A program made the translations under genes and the position numbers. Of a DNA stretch of 64,000 nucleotides, positions 33,058 to 42,120 are shown piece after piece. The DNA lies in contig NZ_BKAJ01000011.1 in assembly GCF_007992495.1 (NCBI RefSeq), positions 16,402 to 80,401 of the forward strand. The letters run 5' to 3'. Below the pieces are notes generated by a model. It ran no database searches. It was not told the DNA's origin and worked only from the letters and a program-made list of their open reading frames with translations. Numbering within the stretch: the stretch's first letter is position 1; each line of letters opens with the position of its first letter. Source of the stretch: Reyranella soli (GTDB lineage Bacteria; Pseudomonadota; Alphaproteobacteria; Reyranellales; Reyranellaceae).

Positions 33058-34059
33058 CTACTTCATCCAGGGCGGCAGCGGCAGGTTCTTCTCGCGCAGG
33101 AAGGCCGGATTGAAGAGCTTGGACTGATAGCGCTGGCCGCCGTCGGCCAGGATGGTGACGACGGTCTTGCCTGGGCCGAGATCGCGCGCGAGCCGCATGG
33201 CGCCGACGATGTTGATGGCGGTCGAGCCGCCCAGCACCAGTCCTTCGTGCTCGATCAGGTCGTAGAGGATGGGGAAGGCTTCCTCGTCGGTGATCTGGTA
33301 GGCCATGTCGAGCGGCGTGCCGTCGAGATTGGCGGTGACCCGGCCCTGGCCGATGCCTTCGGTGATCGAGTTGCCCTCGGCCTTGAGCTCGCCCTTGGCG
33401 TACCAGTTGTAGAGCGCCGAGCCCATCGGATCGCTGAGCGCGATCTTGACGTTGGGATTGCGCTCCTTGAGCGCGCGCGCCACGCCGCCCAGCGTGCCGC
33501 CGCTGCCGACCGAGCAGGTGAAGCCGTCGACTTTGCCGTCGGTCTGGTCCCAGATCTCGGGACCGGTGGTGCGATAGTGGCCGTCGCGGTTGGCGACATT
33601 GTCGAACTGGTTGGCCCAGATCGCGCCGTTGGGCTCGGTCTTGGCCATCTCCTCGGCGAGCGTGCCGGAATAGCGGACGTAGTTGCCGGGATTGGCGTAG
33701 GGCAGCGCCGGCACCAGGCGCAGGTCGGCGCCGCACAGCCGCAGCATGTCCTTCTTTTCCTGGCTCTGCGTCTCGGGCATCACGATCACCGAGCGATAGC
33801 CGCGCGCATTGGCGACCAGGGCGATGCCGATGCCGGTGTTGCCCGCGGTGCCCTCGACGATCACGCCGCCGGGCCTGAGCTTCCCCTTCTTCTCGGCGTC
33901 CTCGATGATGGCCAGCGCCGCGCGATCCTTGACCGATCCGCCTGGATTGAGGAACTCCGCCTTGCCGTAGATGTTGCAGCCCGTCGCTTCGGACGCGGCG
34001 ATCAGCTTGATCAACGGCGTGTTGCCGATGCTATCGATGAAACCCGACCGGACGTCCAT
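33058..34059 (-). CDS. cysK: Cysteine synthase A
   Basis: 333 residues, PLP-dependent O-acetylserine sulfhydrylase. Lys44 in NPGGSVKDRAAL holds the cofactor. EGTAGNTGIGIALVANARGY is the substrate loop and CSVGSGGTLGGVARALKE binds PLP phosphate. The segment NPGNYVRYSGTLAEEM is the usual cysteine synthase lid. The start MDVRSGFIDSIGNTPL is well placed; earlier frames have no homology. It leads the cysK-kynU-ribokinase run, 59 bp downstream of a Nudix hydrolase gene. Confidence 0.93.
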   Translation of the reverse strand: MDVRSGFIDSIGNTPLIKLIAASEATGCNIYGKAEFLNPGGSVKDRAALAIIEDAEKKGKLRPGGVIVEGTAGNTGIGIALVANARGYRSVIVMPETQSQEKKDMLRLCGADLRLVPALPYANPGNYVRYSGTLAEEMAKTEPNGAIWANQFDNVANRDGHYRTTGPEIWDQTDGKVDGFTCSVGSGGTLGGVARALKERNPNVKIALSDPMGSALYNWYAKGELKAEGNSITEGIGQGRVTANLDGTPLDMAYQITDEEAFPILYDLIEHEGLVLGGSTAINIVGAMRLARDLGPGKTVVTILADGGQRYQSKLFNPAFLREKNLPLPPWMK

Positions 34060-34118
34060 GGCGTGCTCGCTCTTTCGACCCTTCGCTTCCCTGGCCGGAC
34101 CGTATCGCGACCCTCGCG

Positions 34119-34733
34119 CTAACGCCAGCGCGCGCGCACCTCGTCGCGATGCAGCGCCAGCCACTGCAGGGCGATCACGGCGATGGCGTTGTCGATCTCG
34201 CCGTGCTCCAGCATGGTGCGCACTTCAGCGAAGGGCAGGGCCTTCACCAGGATGTTCTCGCCTTCGGATTCCAAGCCGAACACGCCGCCCGCATTCGTCG
34301 AGTCGACGTGGCCGACAAGGATCACGCAGCATTCCGAGCAGGCGCCGGGACTGAGGATGACGTCATGGATGGGGATCGTTTCGCGGATCTCGAGCGAAGC
34401 TTCCTCGACCGCCTCGCGGCGCGCCAGCTCCTCCGCCGATTCGCCTTCCTCGATGATGCCGGCGACGATCTCCCAAGTGAACGGGTGCCGACCGGCGACA
34501 TAGGAGCCGGCGCGAAACTGGCGGATCAGCACGACCTCGTCGCGCCGCGGATCGTAGGGCAGAACGGCGGCGGCGGTGCCGCGCTCGAACACCTCGCGCT
34601 TCAGGACGGCGCTCTGGCCGCCTTGGTAGAGGCCGTGGCGGAGCTGGTAGCGACTGATGCGGAAGCGGCCCTGGTAAGCCACGACATGGTCGACCAGCTC
34701 GACTGTTTCATTGGGCAGGGCGCGCGGCGGCAT
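34119..34733 (-). CDS. Nudix hydrolase, ADP-ribose pyrophosphatase type
   Basis: 204 residues. The Nudix box is GIIEEGESAEELARREAVEE (about residues 96-115), preceded by the usual strand HPFTWEIVA. The final glycine of the box is replaced by serine (EEASL). An insert ILSPGACSECCVILVGHVDS after the box matches the NudF/TrgB-like ADP-ribose pyrophosphatase group. It clears ADP-ribose or similar nucleotides. The start MPPRALPNETVELVDHVVAYQGRF is typical. tRNA-Asn lies 53 bp upstream on the same strand. Confidence 0.9.
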   Translation of the reverse strand: MPPRALPNETVELVDHVVAYQGRFRISRYQLRHGLYQGGQSAVLKREVFERGTAAAVLPYDPRRDEVVLIRQFRAGSYVAGRHPFTWEIVAGIIEEGESAEELARREAVEEASLEIRETIPIHDVILSPGACSECCVILVGHVDSTNAGGVFGLESEGENILVKALPFAEVRTMLEHGEIDNAIAVIALQWLALHRDEVRARWR

Positions 34734-34786
34734 ATCGGCTCCGGATGCAAAAAGGGCCGCCCTCAGTAACGAGAGCGGCCCAGAAT

Positions 34787-34861
34787 TGGCTCCGGGGGCC
34801 GGATTCGAACCGGCGACCGATCGGTTAACAGCCGATTGCTCTACCGCTGAGCTACCCCGGA
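34787..34861 (-). tRNA. tRNA-Asn (GTT)
   Basis: On the minus strand the sequence begins TCCGGGGTAGCTCAGCGGTA and folds as a full cloverleaf. Acceptor 34855-34861 pairs with 34791-34797, the anticodon loop is CTGTTAA (anticodon GTT), and the T loop is GGTTCGAATCC. The CCA end is encoded (34787-34789). Confidence 0.97.
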
Positions 34862-35042
34862 TCAAGAACCTCACGTCGGCGCGGCACGCCGGACGGAAGG
34901 CGCGGTGTTGTGGCAGAGCGTCCCGAGGCATGCAAGGCCCGAAAGAAGGCCTGGGTCACTCAAAACCCAATGGTCGCTCCCTTCCTTGGGCTTAGCCTAT
35001 GTTGGAGAAAGCCTGAAAAACAAGGAGTGGATCGGTGCGATG

Positions 35043-35116
35043 TGGAGGCCTGGGCCGGAATCGAACCGGCATACGCGGATTTGCAGTCCGCTGCATCACC
35101 ACTCTGCCACCAGGCC
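35043..35116 (-). tRNA. tRNA-Cys (GCA)
   Basis: Minus-strand sequence starting GGCCTGGTGGCAGAGTGGTG. Acceptor arms 35110-35116 and 35047-35053 pair fully. The anticodon loop is CTGCAAA (anticodon GCA) and the T arm is CCGGTTCGATTCCGG. The CCA end is encoded (35043-35045). It stands 181 bases upstream of tRNA-Asn on the same strand, with no gene between. Confidence 0.97.
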
Positions 35117-35183
35117 GCACGAGGAGCGGCGCTGCTATACCCACGCCGTGCACCAAGGGCAAGCGCCCGCGACCAGAGCGCCT

Positions 35184-35212
35184 TTGCGCTATCGTGTGCC
35201 ACCGCTTATAAA
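35184..35212 (+). promoter_or_regulatory. Promoter candidate for the pcm-like gene
   Basis: TTGCGC (35184-35189) and TATAAA (35207-35212) are separated by 17 bases. The start codon follows at 35239, with agggcagggg as ribosome site. It would drive the pcm-like gene and possibly the whole tolC-popZ-valS block. Confidence 0.5.
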
Positions 35213-35238
35213 ATGTCGCGATATCTAGAGGGCAGGGG

Positions 35239-35898
35239 ATGACCGACTTCACGCTCGCGCGCCGCAACATGGTAGAGGGCCAGCTCCGGCCCAACCGTGT
35301 GACCAACAGCCAGCTTCTGGCCGTGATCGGCGCGTTGCCGCGTGAAAAATTCCTGCCCGACGGGCTACGCTCGGTGGCCTATTCCGACGACGACGTGCCG
35401 TTAGGCGGTGGCCGCTTCCTGATGGAGCCCATGGTGCTGGCGCGACTTATCCAGACCCTGCAACCGCGCGAGACCGACCGCGCGCTGGTGGTGGCATCCG
35501 GTCGCGGCTATGGCGCGGCCCTATTGGCACGGCTCGTGAAATCCGTCGTCGCCGTCGAAAGCGACGCCGCCCTGGCTGCCGCCGCGGAGCGCACGGCGCA
35601 GGAACTGGGCCTCACCGGCATCGAGCAGAAGGTCGGACCGCTGGAGGCGGGCGCTGCCGCCGCGGGGCCGTACGACGTCATCCTGATCGAAGGCGCCGTG
35701 CGCCAGGTCCCGTCGGCGATCCTCGACCAGCTTGTGGATGGCGGCCGGATGGGGACGATCGTCGCCGGCCCGCCGGGCGCACTGGGCAGCGCCCAGCTTT
35801 TCGTCAAAGAGGGCGGTGTGGCCTCCGGACGCCCGCTTTTCGATGCCGGAACGCCCGCGTTGCCGGGTTTCGCGCCGCCGCCACGCTTCACCTTCTGA
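35239..35898 (+). CDS. Protein-L-isoaspartate O-methyltransferase family
   Basis: 219 residues. Such enzymes repair isoaspartyl residues using S-adenosylmethionine. The N-terminal MTDFTLARRNMVEGQLRPNRV and REKFLPDGLRSVAYSDDDVPLGGGRFLMEP are family landmarks. The SAM loop is ALVVASGRGYGAALLARL. The usual glycine-rich G-x-G-x-G of active Pcm is only partly kept, as in the alphaproteobacterial homologues placed before tolC, so repair activity is uncertain. It is 81 bp upstream of tolC. Confidence 0.88.
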   Translation: MTDFTLARRNMVEGQLRPNRVTNSQLLAVIGALPREKFLPDGLRSVAYSDDDVPLGGGRFLMEPMVLARLIQTLQPRETDRALVVASGRGYGAALLARLVKSVVAVESDAALAAAAERTAQELGLTGIEQKVGPLEAGAAAAGPYDVILIEGAVRQVPSAILDQLVDGGRMGTIVAGPPGALGSAQLFVKEGGVASGRPLFDAGTPALPGFAPPPRFTF

Positions 35899-35979
35899 TC
35901 TTTGCTGCGGGTCAGTTCTAACACTAGGAAATCGAAACTGACCAATGTTAGGCTATCGACCACAAATGAGGGTTCTTGA

Positions 35980-37428
35980 ATGCGTATCCGGCCCAGCTTG
36001 AGGCTCGCGCGCGCGACAGCAGTGTGCGCCCTCGCGGTCGGGTTGGGGGCCGCTTCGAATGCTTGGTCGCAGAGCCTGATCGAGGCGCTGTCGACCACGT
36101 ACAACAGCAATCCCGACCTGCTGGCGAGCCGCGCGCTGCTGCGCCAGACCGATGAATCGCTGGCCCAGGCAGTCGCCAACTGGCGGCCCAGGATCACGCT
36201 GTCGCTCGAGTACAACAAGCTCGAGCAGGACTCCTATTCAATCAGGACGACGCCGACCTTCTTCTTCCTGAACGGCCGGTTCACGACACTGCAGCTGGTC
36301 CAGCCGATCTTCCGCGGCGGCAAGACCGTCTCGGAGACCAAGACGGCCCAGGCCAACATCCAGGCGCAGCGTGCCGCGCTCGCTGACACCGAGCAGAACG
36401 TGCTGCTGGCGGCAACGACGTCCTATGCCGACCTGGTGCAGAACATCGCCATCGCCGATGCCCGCCGCAACAACGTGCGCGTGCTGATCCAGCAGTTGGA
36501 CGCCACGCGCGAGCGCTTCCGCGTCGGCGAATTGACGATTACCGACGTGTCGCAGGCCGAGGCGCGCCTCGAAGGCGCGCGCGCCGACCTGGTGCAGGCC
36601 GAGGCGCAAGTGCGGATCTCCGAGGCTGGGTTCCAGCGCACCATCGGCCAGAAGCCGGGTCGGCTGGGCGAGATGCCCCTGATCGGCGGCCTGCCGGTGA
36701 GCGAGGAGGAGGCAATCTCGCTCGCCATGGACATGGGCCCGCGCGCCGTGACGGCCCAGTACCGCATCTCGGCCGCCTCCTACAGCGTCAATACCGCCGT
36801 CGGCGACCTGCTGCCCCAGGTCAACCTGGTCGGCGTCATCCAGCAGCAGTTCGACCTGCAGGTCCCGACCGACCGCTACTACACCTACGGCGTGCGCCTG
36901 CAGGCAACGGTGCCGATCTACCAGAACGGCAGCGAATGGTCGCGCATCCGCCAGGCCAAGGAGCTGGTGGCGCAGCGCCGCAACGAGCTCGACAGCGCGC
37001 GCCGCACGCAGGCCGAGAACGTGATCCGCGCCTGGCGCCAGCTCGATGCGGCGCGCTCGCGCGTCACCTCGTTCGAGGCGCAGGTGCGCGCCAACGAAGT
37101 GGCGTTGAACGGCGTGCGCCAGGAAGCACTGGTCGGCTCGCGCACCACGCTGGACGTGTTGAACGCGGAACAGGAATTGCTGAACTCCCAGGTCAACCTG
37201 GTGCAGGCGCGGCGCGACACGCAGGTCGCGTACTACGGCGTGCTGGCCGGCATCGGCCGGCTCACTGCGCGCAGCATGGCTTTGCCCGTCGAGTATTACG
37301 ACGAAGAGCGCTATTATAACGAGGTGGGCTCCCGCTGGATCGGCTGGGGGACCGCCGGTGAGACGCAGGGCCCGCCGCCGGCGCCAGCCCCGACGACCAC
37401 GACCAGCGGTGGCTTCGGGAGCAAGTGA
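35980..37428 (+). CDS. tolC: TolC family outer membrane channel protein
   Basis: 482 residues. TolC trimers form the outer-membrane exit duct for drug efflux pumps and type I secretion. The N-terminus (ARATAVCALAVGLGAASNAWSQ) is a signal peptide. The mature protein shows the duplicated TolC pattern: SLIEALSTTYNSNPDLLASRALLRQ, then long helices, and a second half with SYSVNTAVGDLLPQVNLVG. A C-terminal tail rich in Pro, Ala, Thr and Ser follows. It belongs to the conserved pcm-tolC-popZ-valS block. Its stop codon overlaps the next ATG. Confidence 0.93.
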   Translation: MRIRPSLRLARATAVCALAVGLGAASNAWSQSLIEALSTTYNSNPDLLASRALLRQTDESLAQAVANWRPRITLSLEYNKLEQDSYSIRTTPTFFFLNGRFTTLQLVQPIFRGGKTVSETKTAQANIQAQRAALADTEQNVLLAATTSYADLVQNIAIADARRNNVRVLIQQLDATRERFRVGELTITDVSQAEARLEGARADLVQAEAQVRISEAGFQRTIGQKPGRLGEMPLIGGLPVSEEEAISLAMDMGPRAVTAQYRISAASYSVNTAVGDLLPQVNLVGVIQQQFDLQVPTDRYYTYGVRLQATVPIYQNGSEWSRIRQAKELVAQRRNELDSARRTQAENVIRAWRQLDAARSRVTSFEAQVRANEVALNGVRQEALVGSRTTLDVLNAEQELLNSQVNLVQARRDTQVAYYGVLAGIGRLTARSMALPVEYYDEERYYNEVGSRWIGWGTAGETQGPPPAPAPTTTTSGGFGSK

Positions 37429-38015
37429 TGGCTGACGCCAAGAGCGCCAACGACCCGTCGATGGATGACATCCTGGCATCCATCCGGAAGATCATTTCCG
37501 ACGACGAGGCGCGCGCTCAGGTCAGCAATCAGCAGCATGCCGCTCAGCCGAGCGGCCGGCCAGCCGTGACACCGCCGCGTATCGGACCTGAGGGCGAGCC
37601 CAAGCTTCACGGCGTCGGCCGCGACGACGTGCTGCTGCTCACCGACCTCATCGAAGAGCCCAAGTCGGCCGTCGTGCCGCCGCCGATTCCCTTGCCGCGC
37701 ATCGATCCGGTGCGCGCCGCCGAGATGCCGCAGCCCTCGATCGAGCTCGCTCGGCCCGCCGATTCGTCGCTGGTCGGCGGTGGCGCCGCCGGCAGCACGG
37801 CCTCGGCCTTCGCCCGCCTCAACCAGGCTGTCCAGGACAGCGTGCCGCCGCCGGCCGCCGCCAATCCCGGTCCAGCGCTCGCCAGCGGCAAGACGGTCGA
37901 GGAGCTGGTCAAGGAGACGCTGCGGCCGATGCTGAAGGAATGGCTCGACCAGAACCTGCCGCAGCTCGTCGAACGCTATGTCGAACGGGAGATCGTCCGG
38001 CTGACCCGCCGCTAA
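37428..38015 (+). CDS. DUF2497 / PopZ-like polar organizing protein
   Basis: 195 residues. The N-terminal motif DPSMDDILASIRKIISDDEA and the C-terminal helix region VEELVKETLRPMLKEWLDQNLPQLVERYVEREI match the DUF2497/PopZ family. The middle is a Pro/Ala-rich disordered linker, as in PopZ of Caulobacter, which forms a polar matrix that anchors chromosome origins. A polar role here is by homology only. The ATG at 37428 overlaps the tolC stop and has ggga upstream. A terminator hairpin begins 22 bp after the stop. Confidence 0.88.
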   Translation: MADAKSANDPSMDDILASIRKIISDDEARAQVSNQQHAAQPSGRPAVTPPRIGPEGEPKLHGVGRDDVLLLTDLIEEPKSAVVPPPIPLPRIDPVRAAEMPQPSIELARPADSSLVGGGAAGSTASAFARLNQAVQDSVPPPAAANPGPALASGKTVEELVKETLRPMLKEWLDQNLPQLVERYVEREIVRLTRR

Positions 38016-38037
38016 CCCCCAGGCACCGAGGAATCCA

Positions 38038-38065
38038 ACGCCACGGCGCCACCCGTGGCGTTTTT
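38038..38065 (+). terminator. Intrinsic terminator between popZ-like gene and valS
   Basis: A 9-bp perfect stem (ACGCCACGG, 38038-38046, with 38053-38061), 6-base loop and T-run at 38061-38065. It lies only 17 bp before the valS start. A TATAAGG at 38069-38075 doubles as possible -10 and ribosome site. How valS is transcribed past this point is not clear; partial readthrough is the simplest idea. Confidence 0.85.
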
Positions 38066-38082
38066 CGTTATAAGGCTCAGAA

Positions 38083-40764
38083 ATGCTCGACAAGACCTAC
38101 GACCCCAAGGAGATCGAAGCCCGCCTGTACCCGGAATGGGAGCAGGGCGGCGCCTTCCGCGCGCATCCGGAATCGCCCAAGGCGCCCTTTTGCATCGTCA
38201 TCCCGCCGCCCAACGTCACGGGCAGCCTGCATATGGGCCATGCGCTCGACAACACCCTGCAGGACGTGCTGATCCGCTGGCGGCGCATGAAGGGCGACGA
38301 CGTGCTGTGGCAGCCCGGCACCGACCATGCCGGCATCGCGACCCAGATGGTCGTGGTGCGCAACCTCGAGCAGGAAGGCATGGGCCTGGCCGTCGAGGGC
38401 GCCGAGAGCCGCAACGACGCCAACAAGAAGCTGCTCACCCGCGAGGAATTCTTGGCCAAGGTCTGGGAATGGAAGGCCTACTCGGGCGGCACCATCACCG
38501 GCCAGCTGCGCCGGCTCGGCGCCTCGTGCGACTGGAGCCGCGAGCGCTTCACCATGGACGAGGGCCTGTCGGCCGCCGTGCTCAAGGTGTTCGTCGACCT
38601 CTACAAGGCGGGCCTGATCTACAAGGACCTCCGCCTGGTCAACTGGGATCCCAAGATGCTGACCGCGATCTCCGACCTCGAGGTCGAATCGCGCGAGGCG
38701 AAGGGCCATCTCTGGTACTTCAGGTACCCGATCGAGGGCAGCGACGAGCACATCATCGTCGCCACGACGCGGCCCGAGACCATGCTGGGCGACACCGGCG
38801 TCGCGGTGCATCCCGACGATCCCAAGTGGAAGCATCTGATCGGCAAGCATGCCGTCCTGCCGCTGGTCGGCCGGCGAATCCCGATCGTGGCCGATGAGTA
38901 TTCCGACCCGGAGAAGGGGTCGGGCGCGGTCAAGATCACGCCGGCCCATGACTTCAACGACTTCGAGGTCGGCCGCCGCCATAAGCTCGAGGCGATCAGC
39001 ATCTTCGACAAGTTCGCGCGCCTGAACGACAAGGCGCCGGAGACGTATCGCGGCATGGATCGCTTCGATGCGCGCAAGAAGGTGGTGGCCGACATGGAGG
39101 CGCTGGGCCTCGTCGAGAAGATCGAGCCGCATACCCACACCGTGCCCTACGGCGATCGCGGCGGCGTGCCGGTCGAGCCGTTCCTGACCGAGCAGTGGTA
39201 CGCCGACGCCAAGAAGCTCGCGCAGGGGCCGATCGCGGCCGCGCGCGACGGCCGCGTGACCTTCGTGCCCGAGCGCGGCCGCGAGGAGTTCTTCCGCTGG
39301 ATGGAGAACATCCAGCCCTGGACGATTTCGCGCCAGCTGTGGTGGGGGCATCAGATCCCGGCGTGGTACGGCCCGGACAAGAAGATCTTCGTGGCGATGT
39401 CGGAAGCCGACGCCAAGGCCGAGGCGCGCGCGCACTACGGCAAGGACGTGGCCCTCGAGCGCGATCCCGACGTGCTCGACACCTGGTTCAGCTCGGCCCT
39501 GTGGCCGTTCTCGACGCTCGGCTGGCCCGACGGGACCGAGGCGCTCGCGAAGTACTACCCGACCAACGTGTTGGTGACCGGCTGGGACATCCTGTTCTTC
39601 TGGGTCGCCCGCATGATGATGATGGGCATGTACTTCATGAAGGACGTGCCCTTCCGCACCGTCTACCTGCACGGCCTGGTGACGGACGAGAAGGGACAGA
39701 AGATGTCCAAGTCCAAGGGCAACGCCATGGATCCCTTGGAGCTCATAGACAAGTACGGCGCCGATGCGCTGCGCTTCACCATGACGTCGCTGGCCGCCAA
39801 CAATGCCGGCCGGCTGCGCCTCGCGCCGGCGCGCGTCGAAGGCTCGCGCAACTTCGCCACCAAGTTCTGGAACGCCACGCGCTTTGCCGAGATGAACGGC
39901 GCGGCGCTGCCGAAGGCGTTCGATCCCTCGTCGGTCAAGCTCACCATCAACAAGTGGGTGCTGGGCGAGCTCGCCCGCGCCAACGCCGCGATCGACGGCG
40001 CCATCGCCGACTTCCGGCTGAACGAGGCGGCGAGCGCGCTCTATGAGTTCATCTGGGGCATCGTCTGCGACTGGTACGTCGAGCTCTCAAAGCCCGTGCT
40101 GCAGGGCGAGGACGGTCCGGCCAAGGATGAAACGCGGGCCGTCACCGCCTTCGTGATCCGCGAGACGGCCAAGCTCCTGCATCCCGTGATGCCCTTCATC
40201 ACCGAAGAGCTGTGGGACAAGCTCGGCCATCGCGCCGAGCACGGCATGCTGATCGGCCAGCCCTGGCCGCAACAAGCGCCGACCGATGCCGACGCCGACG
40301 CCGAGATCGGCTGGCTGGTGAAGCTCATCTCCGACATCCGCTCGGCCCGCTCCGAGCTGAACGTGCCTGGCGGCGCCAAGCTGAAACTGCTGGTCGTCGG
40401 CGCCAACGACACGACGAAGCAGCGCATCGAGACCCATCGCTCCGCCATCGAGTGGCTGGCGCGCATCGAAGGCATCGAGGCCGCGACATCGACGCCGAAG
40501 GCCGCGCTGCAGATCGTGGTCGGCGAGGCGACCTATGCCCTGCCGGTCGGCGAGGTCATCGATCTCAAGGCCGAGAGCGCGCGCCTGCAGAAGGAGATCA
40601 AGAAGCTGGGCGACGAGATCGCCAAGATCGACGCCAAGCTCGGCAACGCCGCCTTCGTCTCGCGCGCCCCCGAGGAGGTCGTCGAGGAGCAGCGCGAACG
40701 CCGCCAGCAGGCCGAGCAGACCCGCGTCCGCCTCAGCGCGGCGCTGAAGCGGTTAGGGGAGTGA
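38083..40764 (+). CDS. valS: Valyl-tRNA synthetase
   Basis: 893 residues, class I synthetase that charges tRNA-Val and edits threonine. The HIGH motif is HMGH (residues 50-53) after PPPNVTGSL and the KMSKS motif is KMSKS at 540-544. The editing (CP1) domain between them contains TTRPETMLGDTGVAVHPDD. The C-terminal ~65 residues form the coiled-coil arm (ESARLQKEIKKLGDEIAKID) that separates ValRS from IleRS. The start codon has AAGG at 7 bases. It closes the pcm-tolC-popZ block. Confidence 0.97.
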   Translation: MLDKTYDPKEIEARLYPEWEQGGAFRAHPESPKAPFCIVIPPPNVTGSLHMGHALDNTLQDVLIRWRRMKGDDVLWQPGTDHAGIATQMVVVRNLEQEGMGLAVEGAESRNDANKKLLTREEFLAKVWEWKAYSGGTITGQLRRLGASCDWSRERFTMDEGLSAAVLKVFVDLYKAGLIYKDLRLVNWDPKMLTAISDLEVESREAKGHLWYFRYPIEGSDEHIIVATTRPETMLGDTGVAVHPDDPKWKHLIGKHAVLPLVGRRIPIVADEYSDPEKGSGAVKITPAHDFNDFEVGRRHKLEAISIFDKFARLNDKAPETYRGMDRFDARKKVVADMEALGLVEKIEPHTHTVPYGDRGGVPVEPFLTEQWYADAKKLAQGPIAAARDGRVTFVPERGREEFFRWMENIQPWTISRQLWWGHQIPAWYGPDKKIFVAMSEADAKAEARAHYGKDVALERDPDVLDTWFSSALWPFSTLGWPDGTEALAKYYPTNVLVTGWDILFFWVARMMMMGMYFMKDVPFRTVYLHGLVTDEKGQKMSKSKGNAMDPLELIDKYGADALRFTMTSLAANNAGRLRLAPARVEGSRNFATKFWNATRFAEMNGAALPKAFDPSSVKLTINKWVLGELARANAAIDGAIADFRLNEAASALYEFIWGIVCDWYVELSKPVLQGEDGPAKDETRAVTAFVIRETAKLLHPVMPFITEELWDKLGHRAEHGMLIGQPWPQQAPTDADADAEIGWLVKLISDIRSARSELNVPGGAKLKLLVVGANDTTKQRIETHRSAIEWLARIEGIEAATSTPKAALQIVVGEATYALPVGEVIDLKAESARLQKEIKKLGDEIAKIDAKLGNAAFVSRAPEEVVEEQRERRQQAEQTRVRLSAALKRLGE

Positions 40765-40784
40765 GCGCCCGCGCACGCCGGCCG

Positions 40785-41258
40785 TCAGCGTAGCGGCTTG
40801 GTCCACCAGTTCGAGGCGATGGTGAGGTCCGAACGGCGCAGCATCTCGGTCTTGGCGAGATCACGGTCGGCCGAGACCACGACGACCTGCACGCCGCCAT
40901 GCTCGTGGATCAGGGTCGTCGCATGGGACAGCAGCGCCTCGCCGATGCTGAGCCAGAGGCGGGGCTCGGCCACGCAGAAATCGTCGATCAGCCAGGTGTC
41001 GCCACCCGGATCGAAGACCGGAGAGCTGGGGAATTTGCGGGCGATCAGGAAGCCTTCCAGCCGGCTGCCCTCGACGGCGACCAGGAAGTACGTGTCGGGA
41101 TCGGTCAGCAGCCTGCCGAAGAACGTCTCCGTTGCCGCCGCCGACTTCTCCGCCTTGCGCCAGAAGGTCGGCTGGAATTTCTGGAACTGCCGGCGGCTTC
41201 GCTCCATCAGCTCGACGGCTGTCTCGATATCCGTGGTCTCGGCCTTACGGACGTCCAC
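40785..41258 (-). CDS. GNAT family acetyltransferase-like protein
   Basis: 157 residues. A GNAT-like fold is suggested by the N-terminal MDVRKAETTDIETAVELMERSRRQF, a central strand pair YFLVAVEGSRLEGFLIARKF and DDFCVAEPRLWLSIGEALLSHA, where the acetyl-CoA loop would lie. The usual Q/R-x-x-G-x-G/A motif is degenerate, so catalytic activity is doubtful. It is convergent with valS. Confidence 0.7.
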   Translation of the reverse strand: MDVRKAETTDIETAVELMERSRRQFQKFQPTFWRKAEKSAAATETFFGRLLTDPDTYFLVAVEGSRLEGFLIARKFPSSPVFDPGGDTWLIDDFCVAEPRLWLSIGEALLSHATTLIHEHGGVQVVVVSADRDLAKTEMLRRSDLTIASNWWTKPLR

Positions 41259-41273
41259 GGGCAGCCACCGAGC

Positions 41274-42107
41274 CTATGACGCCTTGCGCAGGTCCGGCAC
41301 GTAGGGCCGGCTGGCGAAGTGCTCCTGGTTGTCGCCACTCGCGAAGCGCAGGCCGGCGCGGCGCAGGGCGTCGTCGTCGACCGCGTCGAGCGGCACGAAA
41401 AAGCGATCGTCGCTCTTGATGATCGTGTCGTTGTCGACGCGGTTGTAGCAGATCAGCAAGGTCCAGCGCCGGTTGGCCGAGCGGTTGGCGTCGGAGCGAT
41501 GGATGGCGTTGCAGTGGAAGATCAGCGCATCGCCCTTGTCAAGCTCGCAATACTCGATCGGGCACTTCTCCAGGATGTGCGGCATGCGCTTGGGATCGAC
41601 CTCGTTCTGGGTCGGCGACAGCGGCGTGTGGTCGATGCGCCCCAGCCGGTGCGAGCCCGTCGCGATCTGCAGGCAGCCGTTCTCGCGCGTCGTCTTGTCG
41701 AGGGCGATCATCACCGAGAGCAGGTCAGGCCTGAGGCAGCCGTTGTAGTACCAGTAGCCGTAATCCTGGTGCCATTCCCAGGCGCCGCCGACCTCGGGCT
41801 CCTTGGCCGTGAGCTTGGACTGGTAGTGATAAACCGGTCCGCCCAGCAGCGCGGCCGAGGTGTCGACCATGCGTCGGGAGCGCGCGGCCAGCCCGTAGAC
41901 GCTGTCGCCGGCGCGATTCCACAGCGCAATGCGTGTCGAACGGCCTTCGCCGTCGCGCCGGTCGAGGATGCTGCCGCGCACGGCGGGATCCTCCTCCATG
42001 GCGCGCGTCAGAAGGTCGATCTCATCGGGTGCGAACAGGCCGCGGGCGTAAGTAAAACCCTTTTCGTTGAACTCGGCCGTCTGTGCAGCCGTCAGCATGT
42101 TGGGCAT
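41274..42107 (-). CDS. Phytanoyl-CoA dioxygenase family protein
   Basis: 277 residues of the Fe(II)/2-oxoglutarate dioxygenase fold. The iron ligands are His113 and Asp115 in WEWHQDYGYW and His203 in NAIHRSDANRS; a following arginine (Arg205 or Arg209) could bind 2-oxoglutarate. Family members hydroxylate phytanoyl-CoA, ectoine, halogenated or other small acids; the substrate is unknown. The start ATG at 42107 has gaggaaatc upstream. It follows the thiolase-like gene by 13 bp on the same strand, so the two are probably one operon. Confidence 0.88.
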   Translation of the reverse strand: MPNMLTAAQTAEFNEKGFTYARGLFAPDEIDLLTRAMEEDPAVRGSILDRRDGEGRSTRIALWNRAGDSVYGLAARSRRMVDTSAALLGGPVYHYQSKLTAKEPEVGGAWEWHQDYGYWYYNGCLRPDLLSVMIALDKTTRENGCLQIATGSHRLGRIDHTPLSPTQNEVDPKRMPHILEKCPIEYCELDKGDALIFHCNAIHRSDANRSANRRWTLLICYNRVDNDTIIKSDDRFFVPLDAVDDDALRRAGLRFASGDNQEHFASRPYVPDLRKAS

Positions 42108-42120
42108 GATTTCCTCGAAC

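Noticed and set aside
38038..38082. T-box or attenuator upstream of valS
   Set aside because: There is a single hairpin, no specifier codon, no antiterminator alternative and no leader peptide, and T-boxes are rare outside Gram-positive bacteria.
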